Assembly: GCA_003175985.1 (NCBI GenBank)
Contig: PSRJ01000378.1
Coordinates: 1-34,829 of the forward strand
Direction: 5' to 3'
From: Terriglobia bacterium
GTDB lineage: Bacteria; Acidobacteriota; Terriglobia; Bryobacterales; Bryobacteraceae
Length of the DNA stretch: 34,829 nucleotides
This document shows positions 16,652-24,984 of this stretch, one piece after another. A program made the translations under genes and the position numbers. Positions within the stretch are counted from its first letter, which is position 1, and each line of letters begins with the position of its first letter. The notes under the pieces are model-generated. The model had not been told where the DNA came from. It did not search any database and saw nothing but the letters and a program-made list of their open reading frames with translations.

Positions 16652-17506
16652 CTATTGCATTTCAGCCATGGCTCCATCCAGGCCACGGTCGATGTGCAAC
16701 TGCTGCCAGTGAAACTCCTTCTGCAGCATCTGGGCGATATCGGCTCGCGACTTCTTCTGCCCCAGCATTTCGTGCACGCGATTGCGCAAGGTCTGCGTGG
16801 AGTCGCGAAATTTGGCCATTTCGCGCTTGTTGGTGACCACTCCATGCCCCGGCACTACGGTATCGAAATCCAACTGCAGAGCCCCGTCCAGAGTTTTGGT
16901 CCACTCTTTGCCGCTGCCGCCGCCCGAATAATCGATCAGCTCGGGTGTGGCATCGCCGAACGTAAACATGTCTCCCGCCGCCAGCGTACGGTCGGCGGGG
17001 AAGTAGACTACGACATCACCGTTGGTATGCGCACGGCCAAAGTGATAAAGCTCCACGTGCTTGCCGCCAAGATAGATGTGGGCATGATGCTCAAAGGTGA
17101 CGTTCGGTACACCCGGTTGTTTGCTATCCACCATGTTCTGGCGGGCTTCCTCGGAGGCAATGATCTGCGCATCCATCTTCTGCATCTGGGCGTTGCCGCC
17201 GCTGTGGTCCGCGTGATGATGGGTGTTCACAACGTACTTGATGGGCTTATCTGTGATCTTCTTCAGCTCCGCCATGATGCCGGCATGGTCGATTTCGAAC
17301 TTATCGTCCACCAGGACGACACCTTCACTGGTGATCAACGCAGTGGTGTTGCCGGGTACGAAATCGTTGTGGATCACGTAGAGATCGTCTTTGACCTTGA
17401 CCGTCGTCAATTTTGCCGGCGCATTGCCGAACTGCCCGTGGACAATCCACAAGGCGCCGAAGAGAAGTACCGCTGCCGTCAGGCGAACAATGGAGCTCTT
17501 ACGCAT
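16652..17506 (-). CDS. Secreted metallo-beta-lactamase-fold hydrolase
   Basis: A 284-residue protein with a Sec signal peptide (about 1-24, ending VHG|Q) and a metallo-beta-lactamase fold. Zinc ligands are complete: THHHADH (H96, H98, D100, H101), H160 (GRAHTNGD), D179 (AAGDMF) and H221 (VPGHG). The fold includes many hydrolases besides beta-lactamases, and this layout (NTHHHADHSGG, GRAHTNGDVVVYFP) is common in uncharacterised periplasmic members, so antibiotic resistance should not be assumed. The C-terminal 60 residues form a helical extension. A second exported member of the fold lies at 21823-22995. Confidence 0.9.
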   Translation of the reverse strand: MRKSSIVRLTAAVLLFGALWIVHGQFGNAPAKLTTVKVKDDLYVIHNDFVPGNTTALITSEGVVLVDDKFEIDHAGIMAELKKITDKPIKYVVNTHHHADHSGGNAQMQKMDAQIIASEEARQNMVDSKQPGVPNVTFEHHAHIYLGGKHVELYHFGRAHTNGDVVVYFPADRTLAAGDMFTFGDATPELIDYSGGGSGKEWTKTLDGALQLDFDTVVPGHGVVTNKREMAKFRDSTQTLRNRVHEMLGQKKSRADIAQMLQKEFHWQQLHIDRGLDGAMAEMQ

Positions 17507-17539
17507 CGCCGGAAGTATAACAAAACGCGGCGAAACGGT

Positions 17540-17992
17540 TCAATCGCGCCGCGCTTCGAAAAATCTCCGGAGCAACTCCACACACTCCGCTGCAAGCACG
17601 CCTTCCACGATCTCCACGGAATGATTCAGCAGATCCGAGTCGGCGACCCGGAACTTGCTGCGCACGCCGCCGAATCGCAGGTCGCGCGCGCCGAAGACGA
17701 GGCGCGACACCCGCGCAGCCACCAGCGCGCCGGCGCACATGACGCAAGGCTCAAGCGTGCAATACAGGCTTGCACTCTCCAGCCGGTAATTGCCGATTCG
17801 CAAGGCAGCCTCGCGCATCGCCAGGATCTCGGCGTGGGCAGTAGGGTCCTGGTGTGCGATGGGAGCGTTCCAGCCGCGGCCGACCACCTCTCCGCCGATC
17901 GTAACCACAGCGCCTACCGGAACCTCGCCGCCTGCAGCGCCCTCACGCGCCAAACGCAGCGCCTCCCGCATGAAGCGCTCTTCGCAGTTCAC
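17540..17992 (-). CDS. tadA: tRNA-specific adenosine deaminase TadA
   Basis: TadA deaminates A34 of tRNA-Arg(ACG) to inosine. The zinc-dependent cytidine-deaminase-fold motifs are intact: TAHAEILAMREAA (H53, catalytic E55) and LEPCVMCAGAL (C83, C86), with GEVPVGAVV upstream. GTG at 17992 gives 150 residues starting VNCEERFMREALRLA, which matches the usual N-terminus; ATG 17971 would trim seven residues. The frame is open up to 18076, but that part overlaps the divergent DUF4337 gene and has no family features. The two start codons are only 27 bp apart. Confidence 0.93.
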   Translation of the reverse strand: MNCEERFMREALRLAREGAAGGEVPVGAVVTIGGEVVGRGWNAPIAHQDPTAHAEILAMREAALRIGNYRLESASLYCTLEPCVMCAGALVAARVSRLVFGARDLRFGGVRSKFRVADSDLLNHSVEIVEGVLAAECVELLRRFFEARRD

Positions 17993-17997
17993 TAGCT

Positions 17998-18003
17998 TAT
18001 AAT
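17998..18003 (+). promoter_or_regulatory. TATAAT box in the tadA/DUF4337 divergent gap
   Basis: A perfect TATAAT lies 16 bp before the GTG of the DUF4337 gene, with GGGAAAGAAG between as a possible ribosome site. Its complement (TATTAT region) could also serve tadA on the minus strand, which would leave tadA almost leaderless. No consensus -35 is seen on either side. Confidence 0.4.
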
Positions 18004-18019
18004 ACGGGAAAGAAGCATC

Positions 18020-18550
18020 GTGCCTGAGCTGGAAATTCACCACGAAAGCGAACATGCCATCGATCCTATGGGCCAAAGAGTCGGCGTGTTGGCGGCGATC
18101 CTGGCGGTGCTGTTAGCTGTGGTAAGTATTGCCTCTCACAGAACGCACACGGCGGCCATCATACAGAAAGCTTCCGCCAATGACTCCTGGCAGAGATACC
18201 AGTCCACCCGCGTGAAGGTTCATACGTTGGAGTTGGGCGAAAGCCTGGTTCAGGTTTTCGGCGCCAAAGGCGGCTCGTCCGAGAAGGCTATGGCGGACTT
18301 CGCCGCCCAAAAAAAGAGCCAGGAAAGCAAGGGCAAGCAGATCCAGGAAGAGGCTGAGAAAGCACAGGAATCCGGCGAAACCGAAGAACGCCGCGCCTTG
18401 CGCTACGATCTGGGCGAGGGCCTGCTGGAAGTCGCTCTGGTGACCAGTTCCCTGTTCTTCATCTCACACAAGAAAATGTTCCCGGTCATCGGCGCCATCG
18501 CCGGCCTGATCGGACTCGCGATCGCGGCCACTGGTCTGTTGATCGGTTAA
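18020..18550 (+). CDS. DUF4337-like membrane protein
   Basis: A 176-residue protein starting at GTG 18020. One helix at about 22-39 (VGVLAAILAVLLAVVSIA) precedes a charged coiled-coil-like stretch (about 60-130, WQRYQSTRVKVHTLELGES then many K/E/Q) and two C-terminal helices (about 137-175) with a short loop. The DSWQRYQ.TRVK.H pattern after helix 1 is what I associate with DUF4337, a bacterial family without known function. The helical middle part probably faces the periplasm. Confidence 0.78.
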   Translation: MPELEIHHESEHAIDPMGQRVGVLAAILAVLLAVVSIASHRTHTAAIIQKASANDSWQRYQSTRVKVHTLELGESLVQVFGAKGGSSEKAMADFAAQKKSQESKGKQIQEEAEKAQESGETEERRALRYDLGEGLLEVALVTSSLFFISHKKMFPVIGAIAGLIGLAIAATGLLIG

Positions 18551-18622
18551 CGTTGGTTGATTAAAGCTCCCTATCGATTGGCTCATTGAGCCCCTGCGCT
18601 GACTCGCGGTATCCCAGAGTGA

Positions 18623-20212
18623 GTGTCCTGGTTACCCGTGCGTACGGCTGCAGTGCTGCTTCTGTCTTTGCTGCCTTCCGCCTGCATCGCTTGGAAATCG
18701 AGGGATATGCCGCAACTCGGCTCGCAACACGACGATGCCATCTATTGGGTGACAGCGAAATCGCTGGCGGCGGGGAATGGATACCGCATCGCCAGTTTGC
18801 CGGGGCAGCCGTGGGAAACCAAGTATCCGCCGCTGTTTTCCCTGTATCTGTCTGCGGTTTGGCGGATGGTTCCCAGGTTCCCGGAGAATCTTCCTGTGGC
18901 TACCCTCTTCTGCTGGGCGTGGCTGCCGGTTTGGCTCACCATGACGTGGTTGCTATTCCGCGATCTGGGCGCAAGCTCATCGCATGCGCGGCTGCTCTGT
19001 TGCGTGCTAGCGGTGAGTCCGCACGCAGTCCTTTTCGGGGTAAGCCCGATGGTGGAAGTGATGTTCTCAGCGCTTTGGATGGCATCGGCGGCATTAGCGG
19101 TCCGGACTCGCGGCTCGGTTCGTTGGGCGGCCCTCGCGGGTCTCGTTGGCGGAGCGGCATACCTGACGAAATCCGCCGCCTTACCGCTGGTGGTTGTCAT
19201 TCCGCTCTATTTCGGGCTGCGGAAGCAGTATCGCAGTGCGGCCGCCTTCACCGCGGCTATGGCGCCCGCCATCGCAGGGTGGACGCTTTGGGCCCGTTTC
19301 CACCAGGCCAATTCCGGCGACGTGCTGGCGCTGTACTACACCAACTATTTCGGCTACCACCTCTACAACGTAAGCCTGCATGACGTGCCCCAAGTTGTGT
19401 TGAAGAATCTCGAGCGATTGTTGTGGGCTCTCGGCGGCGCGCTTTCGGGCGTGGGCGAATCCAATGGCACCGGGATTGGTTCTCATCTGCTGCTGGCCAC
19501 CGGCATCTGGCGCACGCTGGCGGTGGCGGCGATTGTTTTCACGATTCGCCACATCCGGCGTATCGGTTTCAACCCATACCATGGTTTTGCGGCGGCCTAT
19601 CTTCTGCTGCTACTCTTTTGGCACTTCCCCCCCAATGAACGTTTTGCGTTCCCCGTTTTGCCGGTGTTGCTTGCCGCGCTGCCCTTCGACATTTCGCAGG
19701 TGAAGAGCCTGTGGCGGCCTTATGCACGTCCCGCACGATGGGCGCTGGCGGGAGGCCTCACCGCTCTAACGGGTGTTTGGGCCGCCCTGATCGGAGTCCA
19801 CCTCACTCTCGGGATCACGCAGACGATGGACCGCGCACGCCGGCAATTAGCGGCAAACCGTGCCGCCTACCGGTGGATCGCCGGGAACACTCCGGCCGGA
19901 GCTGTCTTTCTGGCTTATGACGATCCGCTCCTGTATCTCTACACGGGCAGAGCCGGGTGCCGGCGCATAGTCCCAACAAGGTTTTTCTACGAGGATGACC
20001 GAGACGGGGTGAAACAGGTTTTCGCATCCATACCAACCTTCGCGCGCGAGCATCAGGTGCAATATCTGCTGGCCTCGGCCGCTGACTGGCATGGCGAACT
20101 CCTGCCTTCGGACCTGGTGGATGGATTCAACCGGATTGCTGAAGGGTCTACGCAGCAGCGACTGGTCTTCCGGACACCGCTGGCACGGGTCTATCGCTTC
20201 GAGCATGATTAA
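18623..20212 (+). CDS. GT39-like membrane glycosyltransferase (1 of 2)
   Basis: A 529-residue polytopic membrane protein with about 10-12 hydrophobic helices and a soluble C-terminal part. The GT-C/GT39 (ArnT/PMT-like) layout is recognisable: an acidic pair in the first extracytoplasmic loop (QHDDAIYWVTAKSLAAGNGY) and P-W-E-T-K-Y-P-P-L, typical of enzymes that use polyprenyl-phosphate sugars. The start is GTG 18623; GTG 18638 is also possible. It overlaps the next glycosyltransferase by 8 bp, so the two are translated together. Donor and acceptor are unknown; cell-envelope or exopolysaccharide glycosylation is likely. Confidence 0.8.
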   Translation: MSWLPVRTAAVLLLSLLPSACIAWKSRDMPQLGSQHDDAIYWVTAKSLAAGNGYRIASLPGQPWETKYPPLFSLYLSAVWRMVPRFPENLPVATLFCWAWLPVWLTMTWLLFRDLGASSSHARLLCCVLAVSPHAVLFGVSPMVEVMFSALWMASAALAVRTRGSVRWAALAGLVGGAAYLTKSAALPLVVVIPLYFGLRKQYRSAAAFTAAMAPAIAGWTLWARFHQANSGDVLALYYTNYFGYHLYNVSLHDVPQVVLKNLERLLWALGGALSGVGESNGTGIGSHLLLATGIWRTLAVAAIVFTIRHIRRIGFNPYHGFAAAYLLLLLFWHFPPNERFAFPVLPVLLAALPFDISQVKSLWRPYARPARWALAGGLTALTGVWAALIGVHLTLGITQTMDRARRQLAANRAAYRWIAGNTPAGAVFLAYDDPLLYLYTGRAGCRRIVPTRFFYEDDRDGVKQVFASIPTFAREHQVQYLLASAADWHGELLPSDLVDGFNRIAEGSTQQRLVFRTPLARVYRFEHD

Positions 20213-21809
20213 CGCAGTCCCACGATACACCTCGGAACGCCTCCTTGGCGTAGCGTCTTTGGCCGGCGTCGCAATTTTCCTTGGCGTGGGTATCGAGCGC
20301 CCGGTCTGGTTGGATGAGGCGAACTCGGTCCTGATTGCGGCTCGCGGGTTCTCCGGAATCGTGGAAGGCCTCCGGCACGAGAACAACCTTCCAGGCTACT
20401 ATTTACTGCTCTCCGTGTGGATGCGGGTTTTCGGGGATTCGGAAATCGCACTGCGCTCGTTATCGGCAATCTTCTATTTGGGGGGATGTCTTGCTGCCGG
20501 CGTCTTGGGAAAACGCGCCGGCGGAAACGCGCGCGCGGGATGGTACAGCGCGTTCTTCTACGCCTGTAGCCCTCTTGCCATTCGCAACGCGCAGAACATT
20601 CGCATGTACGCGCTGCTGGGAATGCTCTCGGGTGTTTCCGCGCTGAGCTTTCTCGAGCTGTTTTGGCAAGGTGACCGATCCTGGCGTGGGAAGACCTGCT
20701 TCCTTGTCGTTAACGCATGCGGGCTGGCGACTCATGTATGGTTCTCTTTCGTGTTGGGCGCCCAGTTTCTGGCGGTGGTCCTGTTCGCCAGGCGAGAACT
20801 GCGGCGTTTCGTGGCGCTGGCCTTAGCCGCAGCGGCGCCGATAGTCCTCCTGTGGGGGCCGTTCTTCGTGGAACAGATACGGAACGGCGCCACGAGCTGG
20901 ATGGCGCCTCTGAGCGGCGGCGTGATCTTGACCGCCTTCACCGAGTTCTACGGCTATGTCCCCGCGGCTTTGCTGTATGGTTTCGCGACGTTGGCGTGGA
21001 CTCTTTCACCAGCCGGACAGCGCCTCCGCACACGGAACACGCACTCCCACCGGGTACTCGCCTTCCTCTTCGCGGCAAGTCTCGCGGCGCCGCTATTGAT
21101 CTGCGCGGTCCGGCCCATCTATTGGCCGGGCCGCTATGCGATTATCGCCCTGCCTGCAATTGCCGCCCTCATAGGGATCGTATTGGCCGAATCAGCGCCG
21201 CGCGCCCTGCTTGCCGGGGTCTGCCTTCTGTTCCTGGGATTCGGTATCGCAACTCAGTTCGCGCAGCGTGAGATCGCCGTCGATACGCAATTGCCCGCCG
21301 GTCAATCCGACCGAACTACAGCCGAATTTCTACTGCAGCACGCGACGCCTGGAGACGCGATCGTGTTTACGAGCCTAACGCGCGCCGCCGCCGATTACTA
21401 TTTCCGCCGCGCCCATGCCGAGGAGCGTTTTGTGGAGATCAGTTTCCCGCAGGAGATTGCCGGGCACCTGGGGTGGGCCGATTCCCGCATGCCACCGGAA
21501 CGCCAGGGAGCTTTACAAGCGGAAGCTGCCTCGGCCGGCGCGCGGCTGTGCGGTATTGCCGCGGCGGGCCATAAGGTCTGGCTCTACGACGGATACTCGC
21601 CCCAGATCAACGCTGTTCTAAAAGGGAAGCTCGATGCGGCGCTCACGCGCCGGCGTGAGTACCCGCTTCTCGGTCCCTATCACAGCCGCATAGTCGAATA
21701 TGACCCCCCGCAGAGTATTTCCGCCAGCGTTGCGGCAAGCTTTGGCCCAGGATCTTCTACCGCAGTCGCCCGCGCAGCAGATGTCCCACGCTGCCGCGGA
21801 AGTAAATAG
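20205..21809 (+). CDS. GT39-like membrane glycosyltransferase (2 of 2)
   Basis: A 534-residue polytopic membrane protein. The start is ATG 20205, overlapping the upstream stop; an in-frame ATG at 20091 lies inside the upstream gene and adds no family features. The GT39 signature is clearer here: PVWLDEANSVLIAARG (the D-E pair of the active-site loop), then HENNLPGYYLLLSVWMRVFGDSEIALRSLSA, as in PMT_2/ArnT-like enzymes. About ten helices follow, with a C-terminal soluble domain from about 390. The last 30 residues are low-complexity. It converges on the Tat-exported metallo-beta-lactamase-fold gene with a 13-bp gap. Confidence 0.85.
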   Translation: MINAVPRYTSERLLGVASLAGVAIFLGVGIERPVWLDEANSVLIAARGFSGIVEGLRHENNLPGYYLLLSVWMRVFGDSEIALRSLSAIFYLGGCLAAGVLGKRAGGNARAGWYSAFFYACSPLAIRNAQNIRMYALLGMLSGVSALSFLELFWQGDRSWRGKTCFLVVNACGLATHVWFSFVLGAQFLAVVLFARRELRRFVALALAAAAPIVLLWGPFFVEQIRNGATSWMAPLSGGVILTAFTEFYGYVPAALLYGFATLAWTLSPAGQRLRTRNTHSHRVLAFLFAASLAAPLLICAVRPIYWPGRYAIIALPAIAALIGIVLAESAPRALLAGVCLLFLGFGIATQFAQREIAVDTQLPAGQSDRTTAEFLLQHATPGDAIVFTSLTRAAADYYFRRAHAEERFVEISFPQEIAGHLGWADSRMPPERQGALQAEAASAGARLCGIAAAGHKVWLYDGYSPQINAVLKGKLDAALTRRREYPLLGPYHSRIVEYDPPQSISASVAASFGPGSSTAVARAADVPRCRGSK

Positions 21810-21822
21810 GGATGCTGTGGAA

Positions 21823-22995
21823 CTATGCCCGGTCGAGGTTCTGGTAAATCGCTTCGATATTGGCGCTCAGCCGATCCTCCAGAGGGGTCCGGGAACCGAG
21901 GTAAACGCTGAACCGGTTCAGATTATCCGCCGCATAGGCTCCGTACCCGTTGGCCTGGAGCGTCTTGACCGAGGAGGCTGTAATTGTCTTCTGCAATTCC
22001 GCCAAGGGCTTTCCCGCCTTCTTCCCGCTCTCGACGATGGCGGTGAGCTCCTCGATGTAGTTTCTCATCTGTGTGGCGCGATCGTGATTGGGTTGGAGCA
22101 TTCCATGTCCCGGAAGTATACGGTCGGCAGCCAATCGCGTGATCGAATCGATGGTTCGCGGCCACTCGCGCGGATAACCGTCGGCGATGTTCGGCAGAAA
22201 CCCGATGATGGCGTCGCCGGTTGCCACCGCGCGCTTCTGGGGGCAAAAGACCACGACGTCGCCGGCTGTGTGCGCCCGTCCATGAAACTCGATGTGAAGT
22301 TCGTGAGCACGATCCCGAATCACATGCGATTGAGCGAAGGAGATGTCGGGCAACTCCGGGGCGAAGTTTCGCATCTCGGCAAGATACGCTTCCGCCTCGC
22401 GGATCTGGCCCTGATACAACTCCCGTTCGGCGCCCGAAGAGGCTTTGGCCAGTCGCGCCTTAAGCTGATCGATGATTTGCGGAACGCCATCGAGCGACGC
22501 CTTAAGCCGGTTCCGCGCGTTCTGCTCGAGCAATTGCTTGGTGGTATCGCTGGCGATGATTTCCACCTTGGAGCCCGTCGCCCGGTAAGCGGCATCCCCC
22601 TGAGTGTGGTCCCAATGGAAATGGGTATTGACGAGGTAGCGAACCGGCTTGGGAGTCACTTCTTTCTTGATCTGGGCGATGAGGGAAGCTGCCGCGGAGG
22701 GTTTCGAGTGCGCATCCACCACCAGCACATCCTGCGCGTTGACAAAAATCGAGGCATTGCAGTTGGTCAGCACCTGCGGATGGGCCTGGGCGAAGTAAAC
22801 GCCGTCGGCAACCTTCTGGATATCGAAAAGGCGGCCGGTGGCAGTGCGAGCCTGCGCGCGGGCCCAGGCGGCACGCAAGAAGCCGGTTTCCAATATCGAC
22901 GCGCCGGCCAGTGCGCTGCCGGCCAACTGATGGAAGAAATCGCGCCGCGACGAGTGCCCGTAACCGCTATGAGTACGGTGAATGTGAGAGTGCAT
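21823..22995 (-). CDS. Tat-exported metallo-beta-lactamase-fold hydrolase
   Basis: A 390-residue protein with a His-rich N-terminus and a twin-arginine signal (SSRRDFFHQLAGSALAGAS, R17-R18). Such proteins are exported folded, often with metal already bound. The metallo-beta-lactamase motif is THFHWDH (H125, H127, D129, H130), then GRAHTAGDVVVF, ATGDAIIG and LPGHG. A roughly 55-residue helical insertion (about 155-215) separates the metal motif from the next ligands. The start ATG has AAGGAGC upstream. The substrate is unknown. It is only distantly similar to the Sec-exported member at 16652. Confidence 0.9.
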   Translation of the reverse strand: MHSHIHRTHSGYGHSSRRDFFHQLAGSALAGASILETGFLRAAWARAQARTATGRLFDIQKVADGVYFAQAHPQVLTNCNASIFVNAQDVLVVDAHSKPSAAASLIAQIKKEVTPKPVRYLVNTHFHWDHTQGDAAYRATGSKVEIIASDTTKQLLEQNARNRLKASLDGVPQIIDQLKARLAKASSGAERELYQGQIREAEAYLAEMRNFAPELPDISFAQSHVIRDRAHELHIEFHGRAHTAGDVVVFCPQKRAVATGDAIIGFLPNIADGYPREWPRTIDSITRLAADRILPGHGMLQPNHDRATQMRNYIEELTAIVESGKKAGKPLAELQKTITASSVKTLQANGYGAYAADNLNRFSVYLGSRTPLEDRLSANIEAIYQNLDRA

Positions 22996-23040
22996 CAGCC
23001 TGCTCCTTTCGAGTTGATGGCGAGCATATCACGAATGGAT

Positions 23041-23060
23041 AGGAATTCCCAGGAATTCCC
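23041..23060. repeat. Tandem 10-bp repeat AGGAATTCCC x2
   Basis: Two exact head-to-tail copies, each containing the palindrome GGAATTCC. They lie in the divergent gap between the Tat-exported hydrolase and the hypothetical lipoprotein-like gene. It could be a regulator site with one helical turn between dyads, but may be chance. Confidence 0.5.
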
Positions 23061-23110
23061 AGGTTGCGGGCGGATGCCGCCTATGAAAGAATTAGCTGCC
23101 ATACAGACGA

Positions 23111-23884
23111 GTGCGAACTCACCGCGAGCTCGTAGCTTCCGCCTTACTCCCTTGCGCGATTGTTGTTTGTGGGCTTGGATGTCATTCCATATCGCGCAGC
23201 GCCGATTACGAGATGGAGACCTGCGTGCCGGCGGATACGTCGCTGTTGGCCGGAATCCACATCGAGCGGCTGCGCGGAACGGCCGCTTACCGGGATCTGC
23301 CGCCAACAGCGAAATCACTGCTGGAATCCGCCGGTAACGCGGATTACGTCATGCTCGCTTCCAACGGCAATGACATCCTGTTGATCGCCCGCGGCCAATT
23401 TCACGGTGCACCGGTTCCCGGCGCGGTTCTGCTTAGTCCTGCGTTAGCGCTCTCCGGCCCGCCCAGCGCCATTCAGGCCGCAACCGCCCAGCACGCCACT
23501 GGCAAAACAGCCAGCGCCCTGTTAACCCGCGCCGGCCCAATCGAAGGTCGCGACATCTGGGCAGTGATGCGGGGCGGTACTCCGCTGCCATTGATCAGCG
23601 AGCCCGGCAACATAGGCCGGCTGCTTCGCTTCGCGGATTACGCGACACTCACGGCAACCGTCAGCTCCACAATCGAAATACAGGCGAGCGCTCTCTGCCC
23701 GAATGGAGACGCCGCCCGCCAACTTGAAGAGACGCTGCGCGGTTTGATCTCGCTTGCCGCGGCGGCGATACGCGACACCAAACAGGCGGCCCTGATCCGT
23801 TCCATCCGCTTGCGGCGGCAAGATACTACCGTCGATTTGGAGTTATCGGCCACGATGACGGCCCTCGCCGGCCTTCTGCGCTAA
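23111..23884 (+). CDS. Exported hypothetical protein
   Basis: A 257-residue protein starting at GTG 23111. The N-terminus is hydrophobic (VASALLPCAIVVCGLGCHS) with a Cys at 24 that may be lipidated, although the residues before it are a poor lipobox. The rest is soluble, with regular strand/helix alternation (VPADTSLLAGIHIERLRG, YVMLASNGNDILLIARG, AVLLSPALALSG, RDIWAVMRGG). That pattern is seen in acidobacterial periplasmic proteins of unknown function. The end overlaps the convergent ABC permease stop by 4 bp. No family is named with confidence. Confidence 0.65.
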   Translation: MRTHRELVASALLPCAIVVCGLGCHSISRSADYEMETCVPADTSLLAGIHIERLRGTAAYRDLPPTAKSLLESAGNADYVMLASNGNDILLIARGQFHGAPVPGAVLLSPALALSGPPSAIQAATAQHATGKTASALLTRAGPIEGRDIWAVMRGGTPLPLISEPGNIGRLLRFADYATLTATVSSTIEIQASALCPNGDAARQLEETLRGLISLAAAAIRDTKQAALIRSIRLRRQDTTVDLELSATMTALAGLLR

Positions 23885-24981
23885 TCCAGTTTCTTGCGGA
23901 AGCGCGCGGCGCTCATCCCGAGCACTACCACGCCATAGACAAACAACGCCAGCATTTTGGGCCACAGCGCCGGTATGCCGACACCCTTTAAAAAGACCCC
24001 GCGCACTATCTCCATGAAGTACCGCAGCGGGTTCAGATACGTCAGATACTGCACCACGATCGGCATGTTGCGGATCGGAAACGTAAAACCGCTCAACATG
24101 AAAGCGGGTGTCGTGAAGAAAAACGACATCATGTTGGCCTGCTGCTGGGTGTGCGAGATCGTGGAGAGGAACAGGCCCGCGCCCAGCGCCGTCATCAGAA
24201 AAAGCACGGCGCAGAACAACAGCAACAGAAAATTACCCCGGAACGGGATACGGAAAATCAGGAGCGCGGCTCCCGTGATCAGCACCATGTCAATCAGGCC
24301 GATGAGGGCGAACGGCAGAGTCTTGCCCAACATCAGTTCGATGGGACGCATGGGCGTCACCATCAACTGCTCCATGGTGCCGACCTCCTTCTCCCGGATG
24401 ATCGCTTGCGCGGTCAGCATGAGCGTAATCATGAGGAGGATGTTGGCGGCAACGCCGGGGACGAAATAGTTCCGGCTACGCAGATCGGGGTTGAACCACA
24501 CGCGTGTCCGGGGCGTGATGTTTACCGGGGGCGCGGCAAAGTGGTCGTTCGAGAATTCGGTGATCACGCCCGCGGCATAACTCGAGACCAGCGATGCCGT
24601 ATTCGAATTCGTCCCGTCGAGCAGTACCTGCACTTCCGTGGAGCGCCCGCGCGCCAGGTCGCGCGCGAAACCCGGAAGCACTCGCACCACCGCGTGGGCC
24701 TGGCTGCGGTCGAGGATCTGTTGCACATCTTCTTCGCTGCGCGGCGCGGCCACCACGTCGAAGCGTCCCGAGCCCTCGAACCGCGCCAGCAGTTCGCGGC
24801 TCTCCGGCGTCTGGTCCATGTCCATCCAGGCGATGCGCGCATGGTCCACGTCCAGCGTCACCGCATAGCCGAAGATGACCAGTTGCAGCAGCGGCGGCAT
24901 GAACAAGAGAAACCGCATGCGCGGCTCGCGCAGCATCTGGATGAATTCCTTCCACAGAATGACGCCGACCCGTTCCCACAT
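23881..24981 (-). CDS. ABC-2 type permease, YbhR-like
   Basis: A 366-residue permease of the ABC-2 (ABC2_membrane_3) type. One N-terminal helix (about 25-45) is followed by a periplasmic domain of about 130 residues (DMDQTPESRELLARFEGSGRFDV, VQVLLDGTNSNTAS) and five C-terminal helices from about 172. The conserved GTMEQLMVTPMRPIELMLGK and ...LNPLRYFMEIVRGVFLKGVG motifs are present. It is the last gene of the efflux operon, 3 bp after the other permease, and the two likely form the membrane heterodimer as YbhR/YbhS do in E. coli. Confidence 0.92.
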   Translation of the reverse strand: MWERVGVILWKEFIQMLREPRMRFLLFMPPLLQLVIFGYAVTLDVDHARIAWMDMDQTPESRELLARFEGSGRFDVVAAPRSEEDVQQILDRSQAHAVVRVLPGFARDLARGRSTEVQVLLDGTNSNTASLVSSYAAGVITEFSNDHFAAPPVNITPRTRVWFNPDLRSRNYFVPGVAANILLMITLMLTAQAIIREKEVGTMEQLMVTPMRPIELMLGKTLPFALIGLIDMVLITGAALLIFRIPFRGNFLLLLFCAVLFLMTALGAGLFLSTISHTQQQANMMSFFFTTPAFMLSGFTFPIRNMPIVVQYLTYLNPLRYFMEIVRGVFLKGVGIPALWPKMLALFVYGVVVLGMSAARFRKKLD

Positions 24982-24984
24982 CGC

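Noticed and set aside
16652..17506. Calling the metallo-beta-lactamase-fold protein an antibiotic-resistance gene
   Set aside because: The fold covers many hydrolases and nothing in the sequence points to beta-lactam substrates.
16655..17995. 446-codon plus-strand frame across the metallo-beta-lactamase-fold gene and tadA
   Set aside because: It spans two well-supported minus-strand genes and their gap; the product has no family features.
18580..18592. GGCTC-ATT-GAGCC hairpin after the DUF4337 gene as a terminator
   Set aside because: Only 5 bp of stem and no T-run; such hairpins are common by chance in GC-rich DNA.
21700..23337. 545-codon plus-strand frame opposite the Tat-exported hydrolase
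   Set aside because: It is antisense to a gene with complete zinc and Tat motifs, and also overlaps two other genes.
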